From positions 24,980,164-25,044,163 of the forward strand of contig OX393552.1 in the NCBI GenBank assembly GCA_947650365.1: 64,000 nucleotides of DNA. The letters are read 5' to 3'. This DNA comes from Chamaelirium japonicum. Lineage: Eukaryota; Streptophyta; Magnoliopsida; Liliales; Melanthiaceae. The translations under genes were made by a program, and so were the position numbers. This document shows, piece by piece, positions 20,601 to 33,257 of the stretch; within the stretch, counting starts at the first letter, position 1; each line of letters begins with the position of its first letter. Below the pieces are notes generated by a model that saw only the letters and a program-made list of their open reading frames with translations, made no database searches and was not told the origin of the DNA.

Positions 20601-21631
20601 TGGAACTAATTGGACCACCAGAAGAAGCCCTTCCCAGAGATCCCGAGCCTCCGCTTCGAAAATGGAAGAAGTAGTAAGAGACCACGAGCCTCCGCTTGGT
20701 TCTGTTCCACTGACCAGAGGTTGACGATAACTGGTTCTCCCGTGACTTCACATGACCTACCTTCGTCAATTTGGCATGTCGTCTTCATATGAATAGCACT
20801 TAGCTCACACTTAGCTGCTGATGACTAGCCGCCTCGGATGATCATCACTCCTCGATCAGTCAAAAAGTTTATAACCTGGCCGATGAGGGGACCGCATCTA
20901 GATGGTGGAGCCACGGTCTTCCGAGGATGATATTGTACGCTAACTCGGCGTCTATAACAATGAAACGAGTGAGATTGGTGAGGTGCCCTATTGTGACAGG
21001 AAGGGTAAACTCACCACCTACCCTTGCAGCTTCTCCAATGAATCCAGTTATTGTTGCTGATGAATCGGCCAACTGTCTGCGGTCTAGTTGCATGGTCTCA
21101 AAAGCACTGAGAAATAGTATGCCTATAGAACTTCCAGCGTCTACCAGGATCCTCTTCACAAGGTAGTTCGTTATTTGTAGTCGTATGATCAAGGGATGAT
21201 TACGGGATATCTCTATCCCAATCAAACCGGTTGCCGAAAATTGAATCGCTGCTTCCGTCTTTGGTTCTGGCCGAACGACGAGATCGAGCACCACATGGTG
21301 GACTTATCGTGCTTGTTCTATACATCGGACTTGACGATCGACAGAGTTGGAGGATGGCACTTGGCCATGATACCCATAGATTACATCGACCTCTCGGAGC
21401 TACTCGATCCCCACCCATTGGGATTCGCTCTCTAGACCTCCATTGAGTGATTTGCTTTGACCCCGTTCTAGAGATCCGATTACTGCTGATCTAGAATTGG
21501 TTGGACAACTTGTGCAAGAAGGTCCTGGTCGGTTGGTTCCCCCATGACTAGGTTTACCGGTACTTCGACTAGGGAGGCTTGAGCGAGGTCGCGTAACTCT
21601 TTGTAGTTATGCTGCATAGCCTGGCACTGTG
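20600..21631 (-). pseudogene. Gag/protease remnant of element E (left part)
   Basis: On the minus strand 21294-20869 encodes an aspartic-protease-like domain with ILVDAGSSIGILF (active-site DTG altered to DAG) and IILGRPWLH, as in Tat pol. After a frame change, sequence down to about 20600 resembles the region after protease. 21631-21480 encodes the continuation of the E gag start found at 33900-34157 (QHNYKELRDLAQ-type helix) and ends in a stop. The middle of gag and everything after protease are gone. Element C was inserted at 21631. The element is old and cannot function. Confidence 0.75.
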
Positions 21632-22116
21632 TGTGGGTGCAAAATTTGGCTAATGCCTAAGAGTGGGACCCGCAACCCTGCCTGGGATACACGGAGAGAA
21701 CTATAGGACCCGCAGTCCTACATGGGGTCTACGAAGACGACTGTAGGACCCACAGCCCTGCCTGGGGACCACACACACTCTTTAGGGTCTGGTGAATCCC
21801 CTCTCGGGTATTTACCAGAACCCCGGATATTTTTACAAATATTCCCCAGATAAACCAAGACTCTATATATAGCAAACCCAACAAATATTCCAAATCCGGA
21901 ATTTCTGATTCCAAACTCTACTTTCTATTTTTCAGAGCTCTCTCAGACTTTTGATTTTCAGACTTCTTCTCCACCCTCTATCTACTTATATAAGCACTTC
22001 TCGACCTATCAAGAGGGGTTGGACTTCCATCAGAGATAGTAGATTCAAAGGTTGCGTCTTACCACACGGAGACGTAGATTATGGTCGAACTTCGTCACCA
22101 CATCCTGTGTCAACTT

Positions 22117-22147
<31 letters not shown>

Positions 22148-22278
22148 ACTCTATAGTGCCTGAGTGTCAGCTCAGCACGCGACAGCTCAACGCTTCATAA
22201 CATGCCACATCCCGAAGGGTTAAACCTTCAATAGACTGTTGGAGGGGGACCGTACGACGGCCGTGATCCTCCCCCACA
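21632..22278 (+). repeat. 5' LTR of element C
   Basis: It begins TGTGGGTGCAAAATTTGG and ends CCCCCACA, with GGGACCCGCA repeats near the start, a CTATATATAG box at about 21863 and a (TC)n run at about 22118-22147. It is clearly the same family as the B LTR and as 33270-33899. TTTGGTACCGTATGTGGGA follows at about 22280 as primer-binding site. Confidence 0.88.
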
Positions 22279-22445
22279 GTTTGGTACCGTATGTGGGATC
22301 TTATCCTATCAACTAGCAACCTCCGTACTTCCCAGCTCATTCGATCAAATAACAACCACCGATCATTCGAGCAATCTGTCTATCTCTATCGCTGCACCAG
22401 AATGGCGAAGACAAGAACCATGGTCTAGCCAGAGGGAAGTGACAT
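22279..22445 (+). pseudogene. Primer-binding site and gag start of element C
   Basis: After the primer-binding site (about 22280-22298) a leader of about 100 bp reaches an ATG at 22402 that would start gag (MAKTRTMV) but meets TAG after eight codons. Solo LTR D interrupts it at 22446. The gag sequence resumes at 24655. Confidence 0.65.
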
Positions 22446-23148
22446 TGTGGGCACCGAAATTAGCCCACGGGTCAAAACCCGACCCGCATGTGAAACCTGG
22501 CCCACACACCACGGCCCGCATGCTAAACCTGGCCCGCACACAACGGCCCACCTGCGAACTCGGCCCACACACAATGGCCCGCATGCGAACTCGGCCCACA
22601 CACAACGGCCCGCTTGCGAACTCGGCCCGCATGCGAACTCAATTCGCGTGCCATGGTCCGACTCAAAGCAAACGGGTCCCACCGAACCCGCTACCCGAAC
22701 CCAAAAGGGGGGCCCACCGGCCCCCCTCTTTTTGAAAACCGTGCCCCCCTCCCTATGGGGAGGTGGGGCCGGCCATAAAGGAAAAGAAAAGAAAGAAAAA
22801 AAGAAAAAGAAAAGAAAAAGAGAAGAAAAGAAAAGAAAAGAAAAAAATCAAAACCGCCTCGATGAGGGGGGAGGTGGCGTGGACGTCTACGCAGTCGTAG
22901 ATCCGCGACGATCCCTCGATCCAACGGACAAGATGATGTTGTGTCACCATCCGATCCAAAAGTGCAAAAAATAACAACTCAATCTTCGAAGATCGAGTCA
23001 CATCTAGCCCGTAACCATCCCAACTAAAAAGGAGGGGATCGAGTTTGTTTCCTCGGATAAAGGAACAATATCTTGATGGTTATGGGGGGAGATATCGGAT
23101 GAAACAAAAAGATTTCAGCCATATCTCCCCCAACCGCCCCCCTTTGCC

Positions 23149-23156
23149 TATAAATA
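23149..23156 (+). promoter_or_regulatory. TATA box in LTR D
   Basis: TATAAATA follows a C-rich stretch. The same arrangement (CCCCTTTGCCTATAAATAGA) is found at 61781-61788 in LTR F, so the promoter is conserved in this family. Confidence 0.72.
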
Positions 23157-23570
23157 GAAGGGGTGGGGGAAGGCATCAAAGGTCGAAAAAGCTGAAGACG
23201 AAAGGGCTCTGCAAGAGAAGCTCCAACGCTTGAAGACCGAAGGCTTCACGAGGCACGGCAAGCATGTCCTACGGGAATCCTTGGCCCTTCAAGTCCTCAT
23301 CAACGTGAAGACCTTGCACACGAAGATCAAAGCTTCGACTCCTCGCACGAAGAAGAAAGCTTGGAGAAGAAGACCCGGAGTCGTCGTCATCCCGACTTCT
23401 CTAACGATCTTCATCAGCTTCGAAGACGCCAGAAGCAAAGGCCGGAGAAGAAGATCGAAACCGACAACACCCGTCGTCTTCAACAAAGGCGTCGACTCCT
23501 CGCACGAAGAAGAAAGCTTGGAGAAGAAGGCCTGAAGCCAGTGCTACCCCTGCCGTCTTCGTCAACAAAA

Positions 23571-23870
23571 GCCGACGCTACAACCGTCGTGCGGAGATCG
23601 GTGCTACCCCCGCCGTCTTCACCAACAAAGCCGACGCTACAACCGTCGTGCGAAGATCGGTGCTACCCCCACCATCTTCATCAACAAAAGCCGACGCTAC
23701 AACCGTCGTGCGGAGATCGGTGCTACCCCCGCCATCTTCATCAACAAAAACCGATGCTACAACCGTCGTGCGGAGATCGGTGCTACCCCCGCCGTCTTTA
23801 TCAGCAAAAGCCGACGCTACAACCATCGCACGGAGATCGGTGCTACACCCACCATCTCCACAAGAAACCT
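23571..23870. repeat. 60-bp tandem repeat in LTR D
   Basis: The unit around GACGCTACAACCGTCGTGCG recurs five times at 60-bp spacing. The same unit occurs at about 63715-63840 in LTR F. Because 60 is a multiple of 3 and the unit lacks stops in several frames, it gives misleading ORFs on both strands. Confidence 0.9.
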
Positions 23871-24619
23871 TCAACTCCGATCAAGCCAAATATGCCCGGA
23901 GAAGAAGCCAGCCGACGCCATAACCGTCGAGGAAGCCGGAAGAATAAAGAAGCCCTGAAAAAGTAGCCATCGCCGTTCGAGAAGAAGATCGAGTCAAAGT
24001 TAAAGCCAAATCCAATGCAAGAAGCCAAAGCAGACGCACCGGTAAAGCCCGCGCCAAAGCAACACACGTGCCAAAGCTAAGCAACTATGCCGGTCACGAG
24101 CAAAGCACCGCACGTTCTAGCCGATACGACGCGAAGTTCGAAAGAACTAAAGCATCGCAAGTCTCTACCCATCTACGTTCAAGCGCAAGCGCCAAAGCAA
24201 AGCAAAAGCCAGAGCCACGCCAAAGCAACGCCAAAGCCGAAAGCCAAAGCAGACGCCAAAAGCACGATCGACGCCGCGAACCGACGATCAAGGATGCCGA
24301 GGTCTAGCAAGGATCGAGGAAGACACGAAGACCAAGGAACGAAGCCCAAAACCTCCCTAGCCGAGAAAGCGCGAAGCACGAACGGGACAAAATCAACGGC
24401 CGATATTCTTTAGCCTCTCAAGAAACCCTCACCCTGTAAAGACCTCTGTCCTGGGCAACCCCTTCAGAGCTCTCACACGAATACCACGTGGAGATGCGGA
24501 TCAAAGGGACCCTCCAGAGGATCTCTCCCACAATCTCCTGATCAAACATTCGCCGCACCCGGACTCGCCACACCCGAGCCCCCCGGGTCCCGGCCACTCT
24601 GTAATCTCGTGTGATCCGC

Positions 24620-24625
24620 AATAAA
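24620..24625 (+). terminator. AATAAA polyadenylation signal in LTR D
   Basis: AATAAA lies about 30 bp before the LTR end, after the TATA box and transcribed region, in the place expected for 3' end formation of the element's RNA. Confidence 0.55.
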
Positions 24626-24654
24626 GACGACCCGTATCTTTTTCTGCGCACACA

Positions 24655-26320
24655 GACATGCATCCAGAAGCTCAACATCCAATGACTCGCTCAATGAGTC
24701 GTCAGTTCGCAATAAGCCTACACCATGAACCGAAACCCATTGTGGATTCAAGGAGTCTCTCATTGGTTGATCGCATCGCTCAAGCTTAACCTCTGTCATC
24801 TCCTCAGCTTGCCGACGCAACTCCTTAACGGTTAGGGAAAGTGCACGTCTCACCCATCGTCGACCCTCAGGCGACGTATCATATCACGGATGAGGACTTC
24901 TAGCTCCTCACTCTCATGAAGCAGAACGCTACTCTTATTATTGAGAGAGACTCCCTCTGATGAATCACGGTCGAAGCAGAAATTAACCTCCCATGGTCAA
25001 CCGCGGGTATCAACAATGGAGCAGACGTCCACCGGTCGCTTGACCCTTCCCTCGCTCCTTCTAGATGATTCGTCATCAACACCTCTCGATGGACCCTCAA
25101 GCCCTCTTCGAGGAGACCCTCGTCTTTCCCTCCTAGACAGACAGTCTATGAGAGTCTCGACAAGCCAACTCATCAACCTGAACCTTTCGGCTCTAAATCA
25201 TCCTCCGACCTTCATAGTTAGAAGGAGGTTCAGAACGGAGGACATTGCTCCAGAACTCGGCCGCATCTCAACAACAACTGAACTCTGATGGAGCATCACC
25301 AGGAAAGAAGGGCTTTCAAGTCCTACCTTTCACTCCTTCCACTGAGATGCCTCTCCGACCAACGAAGCGATCGTAGGAATGACCACGCCTCTGAAGGGCC
25401 ACTTCATCGGCAAATTCTCCGAGCTCAGTTTTATCGAAGCTGGAGAACTCCCACTCTCCCCAAGTTAAACTGTGTAACAGGAGATCTGACATTGCACGTC
25501 CTCGCCTTCAGGCAGGTAGTAACGCTACACGACAACTACAACCAGGTTATATGCCGCACCTTTACCGGTAGCCTGGACGACATATCATTAGACTTATACC
25601 ATAATCTCCCGAGAGGCTCCCGTCAGCCTATTTGGGGACCTGACAGACCTCTTCGTCTAGCACTACCGGCTGAACCTCAAGCCGGAGAAGAAGCTAGACT
25701 CCTTCTATCGACTACGGATGGGCTCAGATGAAACCCTCCGAGAGTTCACTCGGAGGTTCAGAACGAACGTGCAGCGCTCTCCCGACGACACTTCGACGAC
25801 AAAGCAATCATGCTGGCATTCCAGAATGACTTGCGCTATAATCTCCACATCTATAACGACCTCATGCGCAATCCTACCGCCTCCCTCAAAGCACTATTTT
25901 ATTGGATCAAGTGAAAGATCAAGGTTGAAGATGATCAAGTCACTCGCAAGGGTCGTGACTTCAGGAGGCGCCCTTCGGACAAGGAGCCAACAAGACTGAC
26001 AACCCAAGCCCTCCAAGCATAAACTAAGGAAGGTGAACCTCCAAGAGGCCGAAATGGGCATACGATAGACCCACAGAACCTCGGAGGGCTACATCCACCG
26101 ACTAGAATCTTCCCATCAACATCATCCTCGAGCAGATCCAGCATGAAGACTTCCTCAAGTGGCCGAACCCTCTCTAGCCAGATTTGAGGCACACGACAAA
26201 TAACAGTCTACTGCGATTTCCACCGATGCCACAGACACCCAATGGTAAAATGTAAGTCTCTCTCATATCACTTGAAAAATCTATGGAAGGAGGGACATCT
26301 CCAAGAATTCAAAGAAAGAC
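24655..26320 (+). pseudogene. gag: Gag remnant of element C
   Basis: The sequence resumes with HPMTRSMSRQ, as in B gag, and shows further gag parts in changing frames: MEQTSTGR at about 25020, LPKLNCVTGDLTLH at about 25460, CRTFTGSLDD at 25555, MGSDETLREFTRRF at 25718, and a Cys/His remnant at about 26210-26240. Many indels and stops are present, more than in B. No protease motif follows. The N-terminal end was separated by insertion of D. Confidence 0.82.
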
Positions 26321-26604
26321 AGGGATCCTGTCAGGACCCCCCTCGTAACCAAAGGGAAACATCCAATCGATAGATCAAAGTAGAAGGCCGTAGTTCATCA
26401 ACAATGCAAAATATTGCTCACCTGAAGTCCATGATGTAGCATTTTCCGAGTTATCTATAAAATGGTAGCTAAACACCTTCCACATGGAGATCCTCCTCAA
26501 ACTCTTGATCAATTAGTGCTTAGCCGCTATCGAGCTCCAAAGATACAAGCTCAGTGTCCCTTTTGCTGGTTCGATCGAACAAGGTCCCCTGATGATCAAC
26601 TATC
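26321..26604. other. Noncoding link between C gag and its 200-bp repeats
   Basis: No pol domain is recognisable in these roughly 285 bp, although in element B about 5 kb of pol lies at the equivalent place. The pol deletion must have its join here. Confidence 0.6.
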
Positions 26605-27560
26605 ATTCAAAGCAATAGTTAGCCCGACTCGGGTTGTGACACGACCGGCTAACATGTAACAGTATAAAGCTACGTGCCTCGATATAGGTTCAAACGAAAC
26701 AACGCTTTGCCTAAGTCAACAGATATAAGGCGCTACGCTGAATACTCTGAATTTTTGGCATTGCACATGCTCCCGTTGTCACGTAAGGACACATATACTA
26801 GTGCCTCGCCACAGTTAGTTCGGTTCGCATTGCGACACGGTCGACTAACCTGCAACGGTACAACGTTACGTGCTTGAGACGTAGTTCTGACTGAAACGAT
26901 GTTTCGCCTAAGTTCGACCGATACAAAGCACTACGCTAAGTACTCTGAATCTTTGGCATCACACATGCTCACATTGTCACGTAAGGACTACACATATACT
27001 AGTGCCTCACCATAGTTAGTTCAGTTCGCATTGCGACATAGCCAACTAACGTACAATGGTACAAAACTACGTGTCTAAGATGTAGGTCCGACTGAAATGG
27101 TACTTCGCCTAAGTTTGACTGATACAAAGACACTATGCTGAGTGCTCCAAATCATTGGCGACGCATATGCTCTAGTTGTCACGTAAGGACACATGCACTA
27201 GTACCTCGCTGCAGTTAGTTTAATTCGCATTGCAACATGGTCAGCTAACCTGCAACGGTACAAAGCTACGTACCTGAGATGTAGGTCCGATTGAAATGGT
27301 GTTTTGCCTAAGTCTGACCGATATAAAGGCGCTATGTTGAGTACTCCCAATAATTGACGGCGAACATGCTCCCGTTGTTATGTAAGGACACATGCACTAG
27401 TGTCTTGCCATAGTTAGTTCGGTTCGCGTTGCGACACGGCTGACTAACCTGCAATGGTACAAAGCTAATTGCTCCAGACATAGGTTCGACTAAAATGACG
27501 CTTCGCCTAAGTCCAACCGATACAAAGGCACTACGTTGAGTACTACGAATTCTAACCCCC
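26605..27560. repeat. 200-bp tandem repeat in element C (same unit as in B)
   Basis: About 4.8 decayed copies of the reverse complement of the 1740-2466 unit are present. GTTAGTTCGGTTCGCATTGC-like strings recur at about 26815, 27017, 27217 and 27415. Copies have diverged from each other far more than those in B, which fits an older element. Confidence 0.88.
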
Positions 27561-28014
27561 ATCAATCAACCAGTCCGAGGCTCTGTTCTTGGCATTCAAA
27601 GACAAAGCCCGAGATGTTGACATCATCTCGGCCCAAGGAGATAGCCTTGGCAGTCGAAGACAAAGTCCGAGGTAGGTTTCGCTGCCTCAGCACCTGACAA
27701 AGCCCGAGACGTCGATATCGTCACGGCCCAAGGAAAAAACCATGTCATTCGAAGACAAAGTCCGAGGCAGCTTCACCACCTCGGCACTCGCGCCAAAGCC
27801 TGAGACGTTGACACCGTTTCGGCCTAAGGAGACAACCTTGGCATCCAAAAATAAAGTCTGAGGCAGGCTTCGCTGCCTTGGCACCAGACAAAGCCTAAGA
27901 CATCGACATCGTCCAAGCCCAAGGCTCTGCCCATGGTATTCAAAGAAAAAGTCTGAGGCAGGCTCCACCGCCTCAGTATCCAGACAAAGCCCAAGGTTCC
28001 GCCTTTAGTGTTCA

Positions 28015-29140
28015 CGGGCACTCATAAAGTCTGAGGCGCTTCACACCGCCTCGGCACTCACTCATATAGTGCGAGGTGTTTCACATGTCTCTGTGCTCGT
28101 CGATAAAGTCTGAGGTGCTTCGTAACGTCTCGGTGCTCGCACGCAAATTCTAAGGTGCTTCGCACCGTCTCAGTGCTTGCCGGTTAAGTGCGAAGTGCTT
28201 CACGCAGCCTCGACGCTCAGCGACAAAGTCTGAGGTGCTTCGCACCGACTCGGTGCTCGCTGACAGAGTGCGAGGTGTTTTGCTGATCTCGGTGCTCGTC
28301 GATAAAATCCGAGGTGCTTCGCACCGCCTCGGCACTTACCGACAAAGTGCAAGGTCTTCGCACAGCCTCGACGCTCACCGACAAAGTCTGAGGCACTCCG
28401 CACCACCTCGGCGCTCGCCGATAGAGTGTGAGGTCCTTTGCACAGCCTCAGCACTCATCGACAAAGACCGAGGCGCTCCGCACTGTCTTGACGCTCGTCG
28501 GCAGAGTGTGAGGTGCTTCATGCAGCCTCGACGGTCATCGACAAAGTCCGAGGCGCTTCACAATGCCTCGACGCTCGCTGACAGAGTGCGAGGTGTTTCG
28601 CACGTCTCGGCGCTCGCCGACAAAGTTCGAGGTGCTTCGTACTGCCTCAGCGCACCCAGGAAAATTGCGAAGTACTTCGTATCGCCTCGACGCTCGCCGA
28701 TAGAGTGCAAGGTGCTTCGCACAGCCTCGGCACTCGCCAACAGAGTGCGAGGTATTTCGTACGTCTCTGCACTCACCGACAAAGTCCGAGGTACTCCGCA
28801 CCGCCTTGACGCTCCTAGACAAAGTCCGAGGCACTTTGCATTGCCTCGGAGCTCGCAGACAAAGTTTAAGGTGCTTCATACTGCCTCGGCGCTCGCAGAC
28901 AAAGTGCGAGGTGCTTCACACCATCTCGGTGCTCGCCGGTAGAGTGCAAGGTGCTTCGCACAGCTTCGGCGCTCGCAGATAGAGTGCGAGGTGCTCCGCA
29001 CTGCCTCGGTGCTCACAAATAAAGTTTGGGGTGCTTCACACCACCTCGGCACTCATGTGACTAAGTCTGAGGTGTTTGCGCACTGCCTCGATGCTCGTGC
29101 TCAATGAGCCCAGTGGAGACAGCCCTGACGCTCACCGACA
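28015..29140. repeat. About 40-bp tandem array, first block
   Basis: The monomer is close to AAAGTCCGAGGTGCTTCGCA followed by a CCGCCTCGGCGCTCGCCGAC-like half, repeated about 28 times with much variation. A looser version with 'AAAGCCCGAGACG' phrases precedes it (27560-28015). Apparent ORFs on both strands are produced by the repeat. Confidence 0.9.
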
Positions 29141-29289
29141 AAATCCAAGCATGGCATTCGTAGGAGCGGGAAATATCCCAGCCTTCTCCAGAGCTAGCGC
29201 AATCCAAGAGTCATTGCCTGGTCACAAAGGTGAGCACCTTGACCGACCCTCCACACCCCCGAAGGGGGTGTGCACCCTTAACTGACCAC

Positions 29290-30720
29290 CCCCTCTGTCA
29301 GGGGCCGACCGTCTCAACCCAAGGAGACATCCTTAGCATCCAAAGACAAAGGTCAAGGCAAGCTCTGTTGCCTTGACACCAAACAAAACCTGAGATGTCG
29401 ACACCGTCTAAGCCTAAGGCTCCGCTCTTGGCACTTGAAGGCAAAGTCTGAGGTAGGCTCCGCCGTCTCAGCATTCAAACAAAGCTCAAGGCTCTGCCTT
29501 TAGCGTTCACAGGTACTCAAAAAGTCCGAGGCGCTTCGCACCGCTTCGACACTCGCTGACATAGTGCGAGGTGTTTCGCACATCACGGGGCTCGCCGACA
29601 AAGTCAAAGGTGCTTCGCACCGTCTCGCACTCGCACACAAATTTTGAGGTGCTTCGCACCGCCTCGGCGCTCACCGACAGAGTGCGAGGTGCTTCACACA
29701 GCCTCGGCGCTCGCGGACAAAGTCCGAGGCGCTTCCCACCGACTCGGTGCTCGCTGCCAGAGTACGAGATGTTTTGCACATCTCAACGCTCGCCGACAAA
29801 CTCCGAGGTGCTTCGCACCGCCTCAACGCTCGCCTGCAGAGTGCGAGGTGCTTCGCACAGCCTCAATGCTCACCGACAAAGCCCGAGGCGCTCCGCACCG
29901 CCTCGGCGCTCACCTGTAGAGTGCGAGGTGCTTCACGCAGCCTCGTCGCTTACTGATAAAGTCTGAGACTCTTTGCACCGCCTCGGTGCTCGCTGATAGA
30001 GTGTGAGGTGTTTCGCACATCTCGACACTCGTTGACAAAGTCCGAGGTGCTCCACACCGCCTCCGCGCTCCAAGACAAAGTGTGAGATGCTTCGCACTGC
30101 ATCGTTGCTTGTTGGCAGAGTGCGAGGTGCTTCGCACAGCCTCGGCGCTCGTTGACAAAGTGCGAGGTGTTTCGCACGTCTCGGCGCTCGCAGACAAAGT
30201 TCGAGGTGCCCCACACCGCCTCGATGCTCCAAGACAAAGTCCGAGGTGCTTTGTACCGTCTCGGCACTCGCAGACAAAGTGTGAGGTGCTTCACATAGCT
30301 TCGGCGCTTGCAGATAGAGTGCAAGGTGCTCCGCACCTCCACGGCGCTCGCATACAAAGTCCAGGGTGCTTCGTACCGTCTCGGTACTCGCGTGGCAAAG
30401 TTTGAGGTATTTGCGCACTGCCTCGGCACTCGCGCTCAACGAGCTTAGTGGAGACGGCCCTAAAGCTCGCCGACAAATACCAAGCACGGCATTTGTAGAA
30501 GTGGGAGATATCCCAGCCTCCTCCAGAGTTCGTGCAATCCAGGAGTCGCTGCCCGGTCGCAAAGGTGTGCACCTTGACCGACCCCCCCAACCCCCGATGG
30601 GGGTGTGCACGCTTAACCGACCACCCCCTTTGGGGGTGTGCACCCTACAACCGACCCCCCCCCCCCCCCCCCCCCCCCCTCCGGAGGGGATCGTGCACCC
30701 TTAACTGACCCACCGATTCG
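29290..30720. repeat. Second block of the 40-bp array: higher-order duplication
   Basis: The order of sub-blocks in 27600-29290 (accession-like GACAAAG phrases, 40-bp array, GGGAAATATCCCAGCC segment, then a GGGGGTGTGCACCCTTAAC segment) is repeated in 29290-30720. The GGGGTGTGCAC segment follows each array (about 29265 and 30598). The array was therefore copied as a unit of roughly 1.3 kb or more. Confidence 0.8.
30655..30679. repeat. C homopolymer (25 nt)
   Basis: An uninterrupted run of 25 C. Its length is prone to sequencing error. Confidence 0.9.
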
Positions 30721-31725
30721 GTATGTCAATCAGACTTGACTGCAGACGGAAACAGTCGACAGTATCGGATCATTCAATCCATTTACCGAACCCCCCTCTC
30801 CCGAGGGGGGTGTGCACCCTTAACTGAAACCCCCCCCCCTTTGGGGTTGCGCACCCTGCTTGACCAATCCCTTCTCCCCTTACTCCTCCATCACACAGTA
30901 AAAAGGGGTGCCACACGAGATAGAGAAAATCACAAGTTTTCGACTTGATTTTTTTTCTATTTTTTTGTCGAAATCTAATGCTCGTCCTAGCTCTCTTCTT
31001 CCCTTGTCTATAGATGACCTTGTAGAGGGTCATGCGAGGATCGCAACACCTCTGCAATCGATGAATTCTGATCCCGGACGCGCACACGACATCTCGTCTA
31101 ACGCGGCTCCGAGTCGCATTTTTTCCTCCCACACTCTAGCACGAGTTTTCGGATTGCTTCCCCCCCCCCCCTTTTCCCTTCTTCTTTCGTCTCTGGGCAA
31201 CCTTGTAGAGGGTCATGCGAGGATCGCAACACCTCCGCAATCAATGAATTCCGTCCCCGATGCGCATGCTACGTCTCGTCTAAGGCGGCTCCGGGTCGCA
31301 TTTTTTTGTCCCACACTCCTATACGAGTTTTTGAATTGCTTTATTTTCCCATTTTCTCAACGAAATTCGATGGTCTTACTAGCCCCATTCTTCCCTCGTC
31401 TCTAGGCTACCTCGTAGACGGTCATGCGAGGATGACAAGACCTCTCGAATCAATGAAATCCGGTCATCGTCAGGCTACCTCGTAGACGGTCATGCGAGGA
31501 TCACAAGACCTCTCGAACCAATGAAATCCGGTCAACATTGCAGCCGCTACACCTCGTCGCACTCGGCTCCGGATCGCATTTTCCACCACCATCACCAACC
31601 AGCAATACCACCATCATAACCCGCCCCCTGTGCCTCCTGCGCAAAGAGGAGGGAGGTCGGTTGAAGGTGGTCGGGCAAAGGGGACCCCCTACAACCGACC
31701 ACCCCCCTTCCTTCACCCGGCCACA

Positions 31726-31778
<53 letters not shown>

Positions 31779-32150
31779 ATTTGCATGCAACCGACCAACA
31801 CTCCCCCTTCTCCTGTGCATACAACCGACCACACCCCCTCCTCGGGTGGTTTATGCCTTGGTCGGTCAAAAGGGGTCCCCTTTGATCAACCACCCAAAAC
31901 CGACCACCCCCTGCCCCACTGCTTCAACGGACCAACCCCTTGCTGATGCGCTTCAACTGACCACCCCCTTTGCTACTGTTCATCCAACTGGCCACACTCC
32001 CTTCTCGGGTGGTTTGTGCCTTGATCGGTCAAAGGGGGTACCCTTTGACCGATCACCCCTGCCTCCCTGCTTCAACCGACCATTCTCCCCTCTCCCCCGG
32101 GCCTTCGTGCCTTGGTTGGTTGAAGGGGGTCCCCTTCAACCGACCACCCC
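30721..32150. other. Noncoding interior of element C with short repeats
   Basis: It contains three to four diverged copies of GAGGGTCATGCGAGGATCGCA (about 31024, 31207, 31419, 31487), a (CT)n run at about 31732-31772 and C-rich CAACCGACCACCCCC phrases. No gene is supported. Confidence 0.7.
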
Positions 32151-32990
32151 TTAGCAGGGGGTCGGCAGGCTCGACGGCCAGCCCCACACAACGGGTCGGC
32201 AAACGCACACCCTGTTGGCCCATGACAGGGGGTCGGCGAGCTCGACGGTCGGCCTCAGACAACGGGTCGGCAGACGCGCACGACGGTCGGCCCGGACAAT
32301 GGGTCGACAGACGCGCACCCGATCGGCCCTTGGCAGGAGGTCGGCAGGCGCAGGGGTCGGCCCTGGACAACGGGTCGGCAAATGACAACGGTTGGCCCCG
32401 AACAGCGGGTCATCAAACGAACGACGGTCGGCCTGAACAGCAGGTCGCAGACGCGCACATGGCTGGCCCTTGGTAGTGGGTCGACAGGCGCAACGGTCAG
32501 CCCCGCACAGCGAGTCAGCAGATGGACGACGGTTGGCCCGCATAGCGGGTTGGCAGACACACACACCCTGGCCCTTGACATGGGGTCGGCGTGCGTGACG
32601 GTCCGCCACGGGCAACGGGTCACGAAACGGATGACGGTTGACCCGAACAGCAGGTCGGTAGACGTGCATTCGGCCGGTCCTTGGCAGGGGATCAGCAAGC
32701 TCGAAGGTCGGCCCTGCACAACGGGTTGGCAGACGGACGACGGTCAACTCAAATAGCGGGTCGATAGACGCGTACCCGGCCGGCCCTTGGCAGGGGGTCG
32801 GCAGGCGCAACAGTCGGCCCCGCATAGGGGGTCAGCAGACGGACGATAGTCGGCCCGCACACCGGGTCGATAGACACACACACGCCTCAACCCTTGACAG
32901 GGAGTCGATGTGCGCTACGGACAGTGGGTCGGCAGACACGCACCCGGCCAACCCTTGGTAGGGGGTCGACGGGCACAGTTGAAGACAAAC
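32151..32990. repeat. GGGTCGGCAGACG tandem array of element C
   Basis: Degenerate units of about 60 bp around GGGTCGGCAGACGCGCAC and CCCTTGGCAGGGGGTCGGC are repeated about 14 times. The long ORFs on both strands here have no recognisable domain and reflect the repeat. Confidence 0.85.
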
Positions 32991-33257
32991 CGATGCTTGC
33001 CTGCCCTCTCCCTCCACCAAGACCTCTACTCAACCCTAAAATGGCCCAGGTGCTGAATCCTTGAAGTGTCGCTCTGCATCCCCGGCTTGCTAGCCCCTTC
33101 GCAGGAATACTACTACAGTTCTCCTGCTCTTCCCCAGACGCCGCCGTCGTAGCTGCCGACGCTGCTTTCATACACTTATCTAATGCCGCATCGACATCGA
33201 TAAACCAATTATTGCACCATGAAATCTCAGCCAGCTAGGTTAGCACCTGTCTAGCTA

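Larger units (their letters stand above)
22446..24654 (+). mobile_element. Solo LTR D (2,209 bp) inserted in gag of C
   Basis: It starts TGTGGGCACC and ends GCGCACACA, and the five bases GACAT are duplicated on both sides (22441-22445 and 24655-24659). Inside are GGCCC-rich repeats, a GAAAAG purine run (about 22781-22850), a TATA box (23149-23156), five copies of a 60-bp unit and an AATAAA signal near the end. There is no internal domain and no second LTR, so it is best read as a solo LTR left by recombination between two LTRs. It belongs to the same family as the sequence from 61090 on. Confidence 0.88.

Noticed and set aside
22447..22974. 175-codon ORF with a Lys/Glu run
   Set aside because: The run is the GAAAAG purine tract of the LTR, and the ORF spans the U3 region upstream of the TATA box.
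28015..29140. Array of short repeats that could suggest CRISPR
   Set aside because: Units follow each other directly without unique spacers, vary in sequence, and lie within a plant retrotransposon. No cas genes are present.
28015..32990. Long ORFs on both strands over the 40-bp and 60-bp arrays
   Set aside because: They follow from stop-poor tandem repeats, occur in several frames at once and show no domain or start context.
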